From contig NC_065574.1 in NCBI RefSeq assembly GCF_937616625.2, positions 27,096,501-27,160,500 of the forward strand: a stretch of DNA of 64,000 bases, read 5' to 3'. Source of the DNA: Mercurialis annua. Taxonomy: Eukaryota; Streptophyta; Magnoliopsida; Malpighiales; Euphorbiaceae. Each line of letters opens with the position of its first letter. The stretch's first letter is position 1. The notes under the pieces are model-generated. The model made no database searches, was not told the DNA's origin, and saw nothing but the letters and a program-made list of their open reading frames with translations. The translations under genes were made by a program, and so were the position numbers. Positions 24,976-37,600 of the stretch are shown piece after piece.

Positions 24976-25942
24976 ATAACCTAACCATGCTTAGGTAATC
25001 GGAACGACGCATTAAAGAGACATGAGACAAGACATACTAATCTAGCGTCACCTTTTACGCACTCTTTGCGTAATTTTACCAAACCATGCTTATGTAATCG
25101 GAACGACGCGTCAAAAAGACTTGAGACGCGACATACTAATCTATTTCAATTTTCACGCACACTTTGCGTAATATAAACTAACCATGCTTAGTTGATTGGA
25201 ACGATTCATTAGAGAGACTTGTGATGCGACATATGAATGGTAATGAAACGACGCCTTAAAGAGACATTAGACGCGACATACTAATCTAGCGTCACTTTTC
25301 ACGCACACTTTGCGCAATATACCCTAACAATGCTTAGGTAATTGGAAGCGTTAGAGAGATTTGTGACGCGACATAAGCATGGTAATCGAAACGACGCGTT
25401 AAAGAGACTTGAGACGCAACATACTAATCTAGCATCACTTTTCACGCACACTTTGCTTATATAACCTAACCATGCTTAGGTAATCGGAATGACGCGTTAA
25501 AGAGACTTGTGACGCGACATACTAATCTAGCGTCACTTTTCACGCACACTTTGCGTAATATAACCTAACAATGCTTAGGTAATCGGAACGACGCGTTAAA
25601 GAGACTTGTGACGCGACATAGTAATCTAGCTTCACTTTCAACGTTCCATAATATAAATTAACCATGCTTAGGTAATCAGAACAACATGTTAGAGAGACTT
25701 GCGACGTGATATAAGCATGGTAATCGAAACGACGCGTTAAAGATAATCTAGAGTCACTTTTCCCGCACACCTTGCGTAATATAACCAAACCATGCTTAGC
25801 TAATCGGAACAATGTGTTAAAGAAACTTGTGACGCGACATAGTAATCTAGCGTCACTTTTAACGCACACTTTGCGTAATATAACCAAACCATGGTTAGGT
25901 AATCGTAATGACTCGTTAGAGAGACTTGTGACGCGGCATATG

Positions 25943-28900
25943 CATGGTAATCGGAACGACGGGTTAAATTACCATGCTTAGGTGTTCGTAACGACACGTT
26001 AAAGAGACTTGTGACGCGACATAAGCATAGTAATCATAACAATGCGTTAAAGAGACTTGTAACGCGACATACTAGTCCAGCTTCACTTTTTTACGCACAC
26101 TTTGCGTAATATAACCTAACGATGCTTAGGTAATGGGAACGACGCGTTAATGAGACTTGAGACGCGACATACTAATCTAGCGTCACTTTTTACGCACGCT
26201 TTGCGTAATATAACCTAATCATGCTTGGGTAATCGGAACGACGCGTTAAAGAGACTTGAGACGCGACATACTAATCTAGCGTCACTTTTCACGCACCTTT
26301 TACGTAATATAACCTAACCATGTTTTCGGTAATCGGAACGACGCGTTGAGAGACTTGTGACGCGACATATTCAAGGTAATCGAAACGACGCGTTAAAGAG
26401 ACTTAAGACGCGACATACTAATCTAGCGTCACTTTTCACGCACGCTTTGCGTATTATAACCTAACAATGCTTAGGTAATTGGACGTGTTAGAGAGACTTA
26501 TGACGCGACATAAGCATGGTAATCGAAACGACGCGTTAAAGAGACTTGAGATGTGACATACTAATCTACCGTCATTTTTCACGCACACTTTGCGTAATAT
26601 AACCTAACCATGCTTAGGTAATCGAAACAACGCGCTAAAGAGACTTAAGACGCGACAAACTAATCTAGCGTCACTTTTCACGCACACTTTGCGTAATGTA
26701 ACCAAACCATGCTTAGATAATCAGAACGACGCGTTAAAATGACTTATGACGCAACATAGTACTCTACCGTCAATTTTTAGGCACTCTCTGCGTAATATAA
26801 CCTAACCATGATTAGGCAATCGGAATGACGCGTTTGAGAGACTTGTGACGCGACATAAGCATGGTAATAAAAACGACGCATAAAAGATACTTGAGACACG
26901 ACATACGACATACTAATCTAGCGTCACATTTCCAGCACACTTTGCGTAATCTGACCTAACCATGCTTAGGTAATCGGAACGACGCGCTAAAAAGACTTGA
27001 GAGGCGACGTACTAATCTATTGTCACTTTTGACGCATACTTGGCATAATATAACCTAACCATGCTTAGGTAATCGGAACGACGCGTTAAAGAGACTTCAG
27101 ACGCGACATACTAATCTAGCGTCACATTTGACGCACACTTTGCGTATTATAACCTAGCCATGCATAAGTAATCGGACCGACGCGTTAAAGAGACTTGAGG
27201 CACGACATACTAATCTAACGTCACTTTTCACGGACACTTTGCGTAATATAACCTAACCATGCTTAAGTAATCAAAACGACGTGTTAGAGAGACTTGTGAC
27301 GCGACATAAGCATGGTAATCGAAACGACGCGTTAAAGAGACTTGAGATGCGACTGTCACTTTTCACGCACACTTTGCGTACTATAACAAAACCATACTTA
27401 GGTAATCAGAATAATATAAACTAACAATGCTTAGGTAATCGGAACGACGCGATAGAGAGACTTGTGACGCGACATAAGCATGGTAATCAAAACGACGTGT
27501 TAAAGAGACTTGAGACGCGACATACTAATCTAGCATCAGTTTTAACGCACAGTTTGCGTAATATAACCTAACCATGCTTAGGTAATCAGAACGACGCGTT
27601 AGAGAGACTTGTGACGCGGCATAAGCGTGGTAATCAAAATGACGGGTTAAAGACACTTGAGACGCTACATACTAATCTAGCGTCACTGTTCACGCACACT
27701 TTGCATAATAAACCTAACCATGCTTAGGTAATTGATACGACGCGTTAAAAAGACTAGAGACGCGACATACTAATAATCTATTGTCACTTTTAACGCACAC
27801 TTTGCGTATAGGTAATCGGAACGACGCATTAAAGAGACATGAGACAAGAAATACTAATCTAGCATCACCTTTTACGCACTCTTTGCGTAATTTAACCAAA
27901 CTATGCTTAGGTAATCGGAACGACGCGTCAAAAAGACTTGTGACGCGACATACTAATCTATTTCAATTTTCACGCACACTTTGCGTAATATAAACTAACC
28001 ATGCTTAGGTGATTGGAACGATTCATTAGAGAGACTTGTGATGTGACATATGAATGGTAATGAAACGACGCCTTAAAGAGACTTTAGACGCGACATACTA
28101 ATATAGCGTCACTTTTCACGCACACTTTTCGCAATATACCCTAGCAATGCTTAGCTAATTGGACGCGTTAGAGAGATTTGTGACGTGACATAAGCATGGT
28201 AATTAAAACGACGCGTTAACGAGACTTGAGACGTGACATACTAATCTACCGTCATTTTTCACAAACACTTTGCGTAATATAACATAACCTTGCTTAGATA
28301 ATCGAAACGACGCGCTAAAGAGACTTGAGACGTGGCAATCTAATCTAGCGTCACTTTTCACGCACACTTTGCGTAATGTAACCAAACCATGCTTAGATTA
28401 TCAGAACGACGCGTTAAAATGTCTTGTGACGCGACATAGTACTCTACCGTCAATTTTAACGCACTCTCTGCGTAATATAACCTAACCATGATTAGGTAAT
28501 CGGAACGACTCGTTTGAGAGACTTGTGACGCGACATAAGCATGGTAATAAAAACGACGCATAAAAGAGACTTGAGACACGACATACTAATCTAGCGTCAC
28601 ATTTCTAGCACACTTTGCATAATATAACCTAACCATGATTAGTTAATCAGAACGACGCGCTAAAAAGACTTGAGATGCGACATACTAGTATCTATTGTCA
28701 CTTTTGACGCATTCTTAGGTAATCGGAACGACGTGTTAAAGAGACTTGAGACACGACATACTAATCTAGCGTCACATTTGACGCACACTTTGCGTATTAT
28801 AACCTAGCCATGCATAAGTAATCGGATCGACGCGTTAAAGAGACTTGAGGCACGACATACTAATCCAACGTCATTTTTCACAGACACTTTGCGTAATATA

Positions 28901-31900
28901 TAACCTAACCATGCTTAAGTAATCGAAACGACGCGTTAGAGAGACTTGTGACGCGACATAAGCGTGGTAATCGAAACGACGCATTAAAGAGACTTGAGAC
29001 GCGACTGTCACTTTTCACGCACACTTTGCGTACTATAACAAAACCATACTTAGGTAATCAGAACGACGCGTTAAACAGACTTGTGACGGGACATAGTAAT
29101 CTAGCTTTACTTTTAACACACACTTTCCATAATATAAACTAACCATGCTTAGGTAATCGGAACAACGCGATAGAGAGACTTGTGACGCGACATAAGCATG
29201 GTAATCAAAACGACGTGGGGGACATACTAATCTAGCATCAGTTTTAATGCACAGTTTGCGTAATATAAACTAACCATGCTCAGGTAATCAGAACGACGCG
29301 TTAGAGAGACTTGTGACGCGACATAAGCGTGGTAATCAAAATGACAGGTTAAAGACACTTGAGACGCTACATACTAATCTAGCGTCACTGTTCACGCACA
29401 CTTTGCATAATATAACCAAACCATGCTTAGGTAATCGAAACGACGCGTTAAAAAGACTAGAAACGCGACATACTAATAATCTATTGTCACTTTTAACGCA
29501 CACTTTGCGTAATATAACCTAACCATGCTTAGGTAATCGGAACGACACATTAAAGAGACATGAGACAAGACATACTAATCTAGCGTCACCTTTTACGCAC
29601 TCTTTGCGTAATTTAAACAAACCATGCTTATGTAATCGGAACGACGTGTCAAAAAAACTTGAGACGCGACATACTAATCTATTTCAATTTTCACGCACAT
29701 TTTGCGCAATATAGACTAACCATGCTTAGGTGATTGGAACGATTTATTAGAGAGACTTGTGATGCGACATATGAATGGTAATGAAACGACGCCTTAAAGA
29801 GACTTTAGACGCGACATACTAATCTAGCGTCACTTTTCACGCACACTTTGCGCAATATACCCTAACAATGCTTAGGTAATTGGACGCGTTAGAGAGATTT
29901 TTGACGCGACATAAGCATGGTAATCGAAACGGCGCGTTAAAGAGACTTGAGACGTGACATACTGATCTACCGTCATTTTTCACGCACACTTTGCGTAATA
30001 TAACCTAACCATGCTTAGATAATTGGAACGACGCGCTAAAGAGACTTGAGACGCGGCAAACTAATCTAGCGTCACTTTTCAAACACACTTTGCGTAATGT
30101 AACCAAACCATGCTTAGGTAATTAGAATGACGCGTTAAAATGACTTGTGACGCGACATAGTACTCTACCGTCAATTTCAACGCACTCTTTGCGTAATATA
30201 AGCTAACCATGATTAGGTAATCGCAACGACGCGTTTGAGAGGCTTGTGACGCGACATAAGCATGGTAATCAGAACGACGCATAAAAGAGACTTGAGACAC
30301 GATTTACTAATCTAGCGTCACATTTCCAGCACACTTTGCGCAATATAACCTAACCATGCTGAGGTAATCGAAACGACGCGCTAAAAAGACTTGTCACTTT
30401 TGACGCATACTTGGCATAATATAACCTGACGCGACATACTAATCTAGCGTCACATTTGACGCACACTTTGCGTATTATAACCTAGCCATGCATAAGTAAT
30501 CGGACCGACGCGTTAAGGAGACTTGAGGCACGACATACTAATCTAACATCACTTTTCACGGACAATTTGCGTAATATAACCTAACCATGCTTAAGTGATT
30601 GAAACAACGCGTTAGAGAGACTTGTGACGCGACATAAGCATGGTAATCGAAACGACGCATTAAAGAGACTTGAGACGCGACTGTCACTTTTCACGCACAC
30701 TTTGCGTACTATAACAAAACCATACTTAGGTAATCAGAACGACGCGTTAAACAGACTTGTGAGGGGACATAGTAATCTAGCTTTACTTTTAACGCACACT
30801 TTCCATAATATAAACTAACCATGCTTAGGTAATCGAAACGGAGCGATAGAGAGACTTATGACGCGACATAAGCATGGTAATCAAAACGACGTGTTAAAGA
30901 GACTTGAGACGCGACATGCTAATCTAGCATCACTTTTAACGCACAGTTTGCGTAATTTAACCTAACCATGCTTAGATAATAAAAACGACGCGTTAGAGAG
31001 ACTTGTGACGCGACATAAGCGTGGTAATCAAAACGACGAGTTAAAGACACTAGAGACGCTACATACTAATCTAGCGTCACTGTTCACGCATACTTTAAAT
31101 AATATAACCTAACCATGCTTAGGTAATCGATACGACGCTTTAAAAAGACTAGAGACGCGACATACTAATCTATTGTCACTTTTAACTCACACTTTGCGTA
31201 ATATAACCTAACGATGCTTAGGTAATCGGAACGACGCATTAAAGAGACATGAGACAAGACGTACTAATCTAGCATCACCTTTCATCCGCTCTTTGCGTAA
31301 TTTAACCTAACCATGCTAAGGTAATCGGACCGACGCGTTAAAGAGACATGAGACGCGATATACTAATCTAGCGTCACTTATTACGCACACTTTGCGTAAT
31401 ATAACTTAACGATGCTTAGGTAATCGCAACGACGCGTTAAAGAGACTTGAGACGCGACATATTAATCTAACTTCACTTTTTACGCACGCTTTGCATAATC
31501 CTAACCATGCTTGGTTAATCGGAACAACACGTTAAAGAGACTTGAGACACGACATATTAATCTAGCGTCACTATTTACACACACTTTGCGAAATATAACC
31601 TAACGACGCGATAGAAAGACTTGTGACGCGACGTAAGCATGGTAATTGAAACGACGCGTTAAGAGACTTGAGACGCGACATACTAATCTAGCGTCAGTTT
31701 TCACGCACACTTTGCGTAATATAACCTAACCATTATTAGGTAATCGGAACGACGCGTCAAAAAGACTTGAGAGGCGACAGACTAATCTATTGTCACTTTT
31801 CACGCACACTTTGCGTAATATAACTAACCTTGCTTAGGTAATTGGAACGATGCATTATAGAGAATTGTGACGAGACATAAGCATGGTAATCGAAACGACG

Positions 31901-32634
31901 CGTTAAAGAGACTTTAGACGCGACCTACCAATATAGCGTCACTTTTCACGCACAGTTTGCTTAATATTACCTAAGCATGGATATGTAATCGAAACGGCGT
32001 ATTATTGAGACTGTTGACGCGACATAAGCATGGTAATTGAAATGACGTGTTAAAGAGACTTGAGACGCGACATACTAATTAAACGTCACTTTTCATGCAC
32101 ACTTTGACGGGACATAGTAATCTAGCTTCACTTTCAACACACACTTTCCATAATAAAAACTAGCCATGCATAGGCAATCGGAACGACGCGTTAGAGAGAC
32201 TTGCGACACGACATAAGCATGGTAATCAAAACGACGTGTTAAAGAGACTTGAGACGCGACATACTAATCTAGCGTCACTTTTCACGCACACTTTGCGTAA
32301 TATAACCAAACCATGCTTAGGTAATTGGAACGACGCTTTAAAGAAACTTGTGACGCGTCATAGTAATCTAGCGTCACTTTTAAGGCACACTTTGTGTAAT
32401 ATAACCTTAACCATGCTTACGTAATCTGAACGACGGGTTAGAGAGACTTGTGACGAGATATAAGCATGGTAATCGAAACGACGCGTTAAAGAGACTTGAG
32501 AGCGACATACTAATCTAGCGTCACTTTTCACGCACACTTTAGGTAATATGGTTTAACAATGCTTAGATAATTGGAACGATGCATTAGAGAGACTTGTGAC
32601 GCGACATAAGCATGGTAATCAAAACAACGCGTTA
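25943..32634 (-). repeat. Large direct duplication in block 2, left copy
   Basis: Matches 34,699-41,625 in the same orientation. The offset is 8,758 bp near 25.96 kb, about 8,743 bp around 28-31 kb and 8,991 bp from about 31,313 on. The offset jump reflects about 248 bp present at 40,060-40,305 in the other copy and absent here. The left copy continues past 32,634 into further satellite, whereas the right copy is cut at that homologous base by the orientation switch at 41,625. Confidence 0.88.
26900..31310 (-). repeat. Higher-order repeat of about 1.7 kb, first set
   Basis: Landmarks recur every 1.7 kb: CTTGAGACACGA near 26,899, 28,579 and 30,300 (spacings 1,680 and 1,721), and AGCGTGGTAATCAAAA at about 27,627, 29,327 and 31,021 (1,700 and 1,694). 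Compared with the 2.8-kb repeat each copy lacks about 1.14 kb. The missing part lies between two near-identical GGTAATTGGACGCGTTAGAG units (seen at 25,341 and 26,478 in the longer form), and the doubled 250-bp segment is single. Confidence 0.85.
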
Positions 32635-34698
32635 ATAAGACTTGAGACGCGACATACTAATCTAGCGTCATATTTCACACACACTTTGCATAATATAACC
32701 TAACCATGCTTAGGTAATAGAAACGACGCGTTAAAGAGACTTGAGACGGGACATACTAATCTAGCGTCACTTTTCACGCACACTTTGCGTAATAAAACAA
32801 AACCATGCTTAGGTAATCGGAACGACGCGTTAAAGTGACTTGTGACGCGACATAGTACTCTACCGTCAATTTTAACGCAAACTTTGCGTAATATAACCTA
32901 ACCATGATTAATCAGAAAGATGCATTAGGGAGACTTGTGAGGCGACATAAGCATGGTAATCGAAACAACGCGTAAAAGAGATTTGAGACACGACATGCTA
33001 ATCTAGCGTCACTTTTCACGAACACTTTGCATAATATAACTTAACCATGCCTAGGTACTCGGAACGACGCGTTAAAGACACTTGAGACACGTCATACTAA
33101 TCTAGCATCACATTTTATGCACACTTTGCGTAATATAACCTGACCATGCCTAGGTAATCGGAACGACGCGTCAAAAAAAGACTTGAGAGGCGACAGACTA
33201 ATCTATTGTCACTTTTCACGCACACTTTGCGTAATATAAACTAACCTTACTTAGGTAATCGGAACGATACATCAGAGAGACCTTTGACGAGACATAAGCA
33301 TGGTAATCTAAACGACGCGTTAAAGAGACTTTAGACGCGACCTACCAATCTAGCGTCACTTTTCACGCACACTTTACTGAATATTACCTAAGCATGCATA
33401 TGTAATCGGAACGGCGCATTAGTGAGATTCTTGACGCGACATAAGCATGGTAATTAAAAAGACGTGTTAAAGAGACTTGAGACGCGACATACTAATCTAA
33501 CGTCACTTTTCACGCACACTTTGCGTAATATAACCTAACCATGGTTAGGTAATCGAAACGACGCGTTAAAGAGACTTGAGATGCAACATACTAATCTACC
33601 GTCACTTTTCACGCACATTTTGCGTAATATAACCTAACTATACTTAGTTAATCGGAACGACGCGTTAATGGGACTTGAGATGCAACATACTAATCTAGCG
33701 TCACTTTTCACGCACACTTTGCATAATATAACCCATGCTTGGATAATTGGAACGACGCGTTAAAGAGACTTGTGTGCATGGTAATCGAAACGACTCGTTA
33801 AAGAGACTTAAGATGCGACATAATAATCTATTGTCACTTTTCATGAACTCTGCGTAATATAACCTAATCATGCTTCAGTAATCGGAACGAGGCACTAGAG
33901 AGACTTGTGACGCGATATAATCATGGTAATCGAAATGACGTGTTAAAGAGACGTGAGATGCGACATATTAATCTAGCGTCACTTTTCACGCACACCCTGC
34001 GTAATATAACCAAACCATGCTTAGGTAATCGGAACGACATGTTAAAGAGACTTGTGACGCGGCATACTAATCTAGCATCACTTTTCACGCACACTTTGCG
34101 TAATATAACCTAACCATGTTTAGGTAATCGGAACGACGCTTTAAAAAGAATTCAGACGCGATACTCTAATTTATTGTAACTTTTAACGCACACTTCGCAT
34201 AATATAACTTAACCATGCTAAGGTAATAGGAACGACGCGTTAAAGAGACCTGAGACAAGACATACTAATATATCATCACCTTTTATGCATTCTTTGTGTA
34301 ATATAACCTAACCATGCTTAGGTAATCGGAACGACGAGTCAAAAAGACATACTAATCTATCGTCACTTTTCAGGCAAACTTTGGATAATATAAACTAACT
34401 ATGCTTAGGATATCGGAACGTCGTCTTAAAGAGACTGGTGACACGACATACTAATCTAGCTTCACTTTTCACGCATAGTTTGCGTAATATAACCTAACCA
34501 TGCTTAAGTAATCTGTACGACGCGTTAAAGAGACTTGAGACGCGACATACTAATCTAGCGTTACTTTTCAAGCACACTTTGCATAATATAACCTAACCAT
34601 ACTTAGGTAATCGGAACGACGCGTAAAAGAGATTTGTGATGGGACATAGTAATCTAGCGTCACTTTTAAAGCACACTTTCCTTATTATAACCTAACCA
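32635..34698 (-). repeat. Segment between the two large direct copies, internally deleted
   Basis: Reverse complement of 56,689-58,752. Both are shortened versions of the sequence at 47.0-49.76 kb. Compared with that fuller version they lack about 440 bp (47.16-47.60 kb) and about 242 bp (47.74-47.99 kb). Its right end, at the string ATGCATGG, is the mirror of the tandem-duplication junction near 56,686. Confidence 0.8.
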
Positions 34699-37600
34699 TG
34701 CATGGTAATCGGAACGACGGGTTAAATTACCATGTTTAGGTGTTCGTAACGACACGTTAAAGAGACTTGTGACGCGACATAAGCATAGTAATCGAAACGA
34801 TGCGTTAAAGAGACTTGAAACGCGACATACTAGTCCAGCTTTACTTTTTACGCACACTTTGCGTAATATAACCTAACGATGCTTAGGTAATGGGAACGAC
34901 GCGTTAATGAGACTTGAGACGCGACATACTAATCTAGCGTCACTTTTTACGCACGCTTTGCGTAATATAACCTAACCATGCTTGGGTAATCGGAACAACG
35001 CGTTAAAGAGACTTGAGACGCGACATACTAATCTAGCGTCACTTTTCACGCACCCTTTACGTAATAAAACCTAACCATGTTTTCGGTAATCGGAACGACG
35101 CGTTGAGAGACTTGTGACGCGACATATGCAAGGTAATCGAAACGACGCGTTAAAGAGACTTAAGACGCGACATACTAATCTAGCGTCACTTTTCACGCAC
35201 GCTTTGCGTATTATAACCTAACAATGCTTAGGTAATTGGACGTGTTAGAGAGACTTATGACGCGTCATAAGCATGGTAATCGAAACGACGCGTTAAAGAG
35301 ACTTGAGATGTGACATACTAATCTACCGTCATTTTTCACGCACACTTTGCGTAATATAACCTAACCATGCTTAGGTAATCGAAACAACGCGCTAAAGAGA
35401 CTTAAGACGCGGCAAACTAATCTAGCGTCAGTTTTCACGCACACTTTGCGTAATGTAACCAAACCATGCTTAGATAATCAGAACGACGCGTTAAAATGAC
35501 TTGTGACGCAACATAGTACTCTACCGTCAATTTTTACGCACTCTCTGCGTAATATAACCTAACCATGATTATGCAATCGGAACGACGCGTTTGAGAGACT
35601 TGTTACGCGACAATAGCATGGTAATAAAAACGACGCATAAAAGAAACTTGAGACACGACATACTAATCTAGCGTCACATTTCCAGCACACTTTGCGTAAT
35701 ATGACTTGAGAGGCGACATACTAATCTATTGTCACTTTTGACGCATACTTGGCATAATATAACCTAACCATGCTTAGGTAATCGGAACGACGCGTTAAAG
35801 AGACTTCAGACGCGACATACTAATCTAGCGTCACATTTGACGCACACTTTGCGTATTATAACCTAGCCATGCATAAGTAATCGGACCGACGCGTTAAAGA
35901 GACTTGAGGCACGACATACTAATCTAACGTCACTTTTCACGGACACTTTGCGTAATATAACCTAACCATGCTTAAGTAATCAAAACGACGTATTTGAGAG
36001 ACTTGTGACGCGACATAAGCATGGTAATCGAAACGACGCGTTAAAGAGACTTGAGACGCGACTGTCACTTTTCACGCACACTTTGCGTACTATTACAAAA
36101 CCATACTTAGGTAATCAGAATAATATAAACTAACCATGCTTAGGTAATCGGAACGACGCGATAGAGAGACTTGTGACGCGACATAAGCATGGTAATCAAA
36201 ACGACGTGTTAAAGAGACTTGAGACGCGACATACTAATCTAGCATCAGTTTTAACGCACAGTTTGCGTAATATAACCTAACCATGCTTAGGTAATCAGAA
36301 CGACGAGTTAGAGAGACTTGTGACGCGGCATAAGCGTGGTAATCAAAATGACGGGTTAAAGACACTTGAGACGCTACATACTAATCTAGCGTCACTGTTC
36401 ACGCACACTTTGCATAATACAACCTAACCATGCTTAGGTAATCGATACGACGCGTTGACTAGAGACGCGACATACTAATAATCTATTGTCACTTTTAACG
36501 CACACTTTGCGTAATATAACCTAACCATTCTTAGGTAATCGGAACGACGCATTAAAGAGTCATGAGACAAGACATACTAATCTAGCATCACCTTTTACGC
36601 ACTCTTTGCGTAATTTAACCAAACTATGCTTAGGTAATCGGAACGCCGCGTCAAAAAGACTTGAGACGCGACATACTAATCTATTTCAATTTTCACGCAC
36701 ACTTTGCGTAATATAAACTAACTATGCTTAGGTGATTGGAACGATTCATTAGAGAGACTTGTGATGTGACATATGAATGGTAATGAAACGACGCCTTAAA
36801 GAGACTTTAGACGCGACATACTAATCTAGCGTCACTTTTCACGCACACTTTTCGCAATATAGCAATGCTTAGCTAATTGGACGCGTTAGAGAGATTTGTT
36901 ACGCGACATAAGCATGATAATCGAAACGACGCGTTAACGAGACTTGAGACGTGACATACTAATCTACCGTCATTTTTCACGCACACTTTGCGTAATATAA
37001 CATAACCATGCTTAGATAATCGAAACGACGCGCTAAAGAGACTTGAGACGCGGCAAACTAATCTAGCGTCACTTTTCACGCACACTTTGCGTAATGTAAC
37101 CAAACCATGCTTAGATAATCAGAAAGACGCGTTAAAATGACTTGTGACGCGACATAGTACTCTACCGTCAATTTTAACGCACTCTCTGCGTAATATAACC
37201 TAACCATGATTAGGTAATCGCAACGACTCGTTTGAGAGACTTGTGACGCGACATAAGCATGGTAATAAAAACGACGCATAAAAGAGACTTGAGACACGAC
37301 ATATTAATCTAGCGTCAAATTTCCAGAACACTTTGCGTAATATAACCTAACCATGCTTAGTTAATTAGAACAACGTGCTAAAAAGACTTGAGATGCGACA
37401 TACTAGTATCTATTGTCACTTTTGACGCATACTTGGCATAATATAACCTAACCATGCTTAGGTAATCGGAACGACGCGTTAAAGAGACTTGAGACACGAC
37501 ATACTAATCTAGCGTCACATTTGATGCACACTTTGCGTATTATAACCTAGCCATGCATAAGTAATCGGATCGACGCGTTAAAGAGACTTGAGGCACGACA

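Larger units (their letters stand above)
20038..26899 (-). repeat. Higher-order repeat of about 2.8-2.9 kb
   Basis: Marker units repeat with long spacing. The CTTGAGACACGACATAC landmark lies near 21,130, 23,954 and 26,899 (spacings 2,824 and 2,945). A unit carrying CTTAGGTGTTCGTAACG lies near 20,216, 23,046 and 25,977. Each of the two complete intervals contains a doubled 250-bp segment (21.8-22.3 kb and 24.5-25.0 kb). Copies are close to identical over long stretches, with unit-sized gains and losses. Confidence 0.85.
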
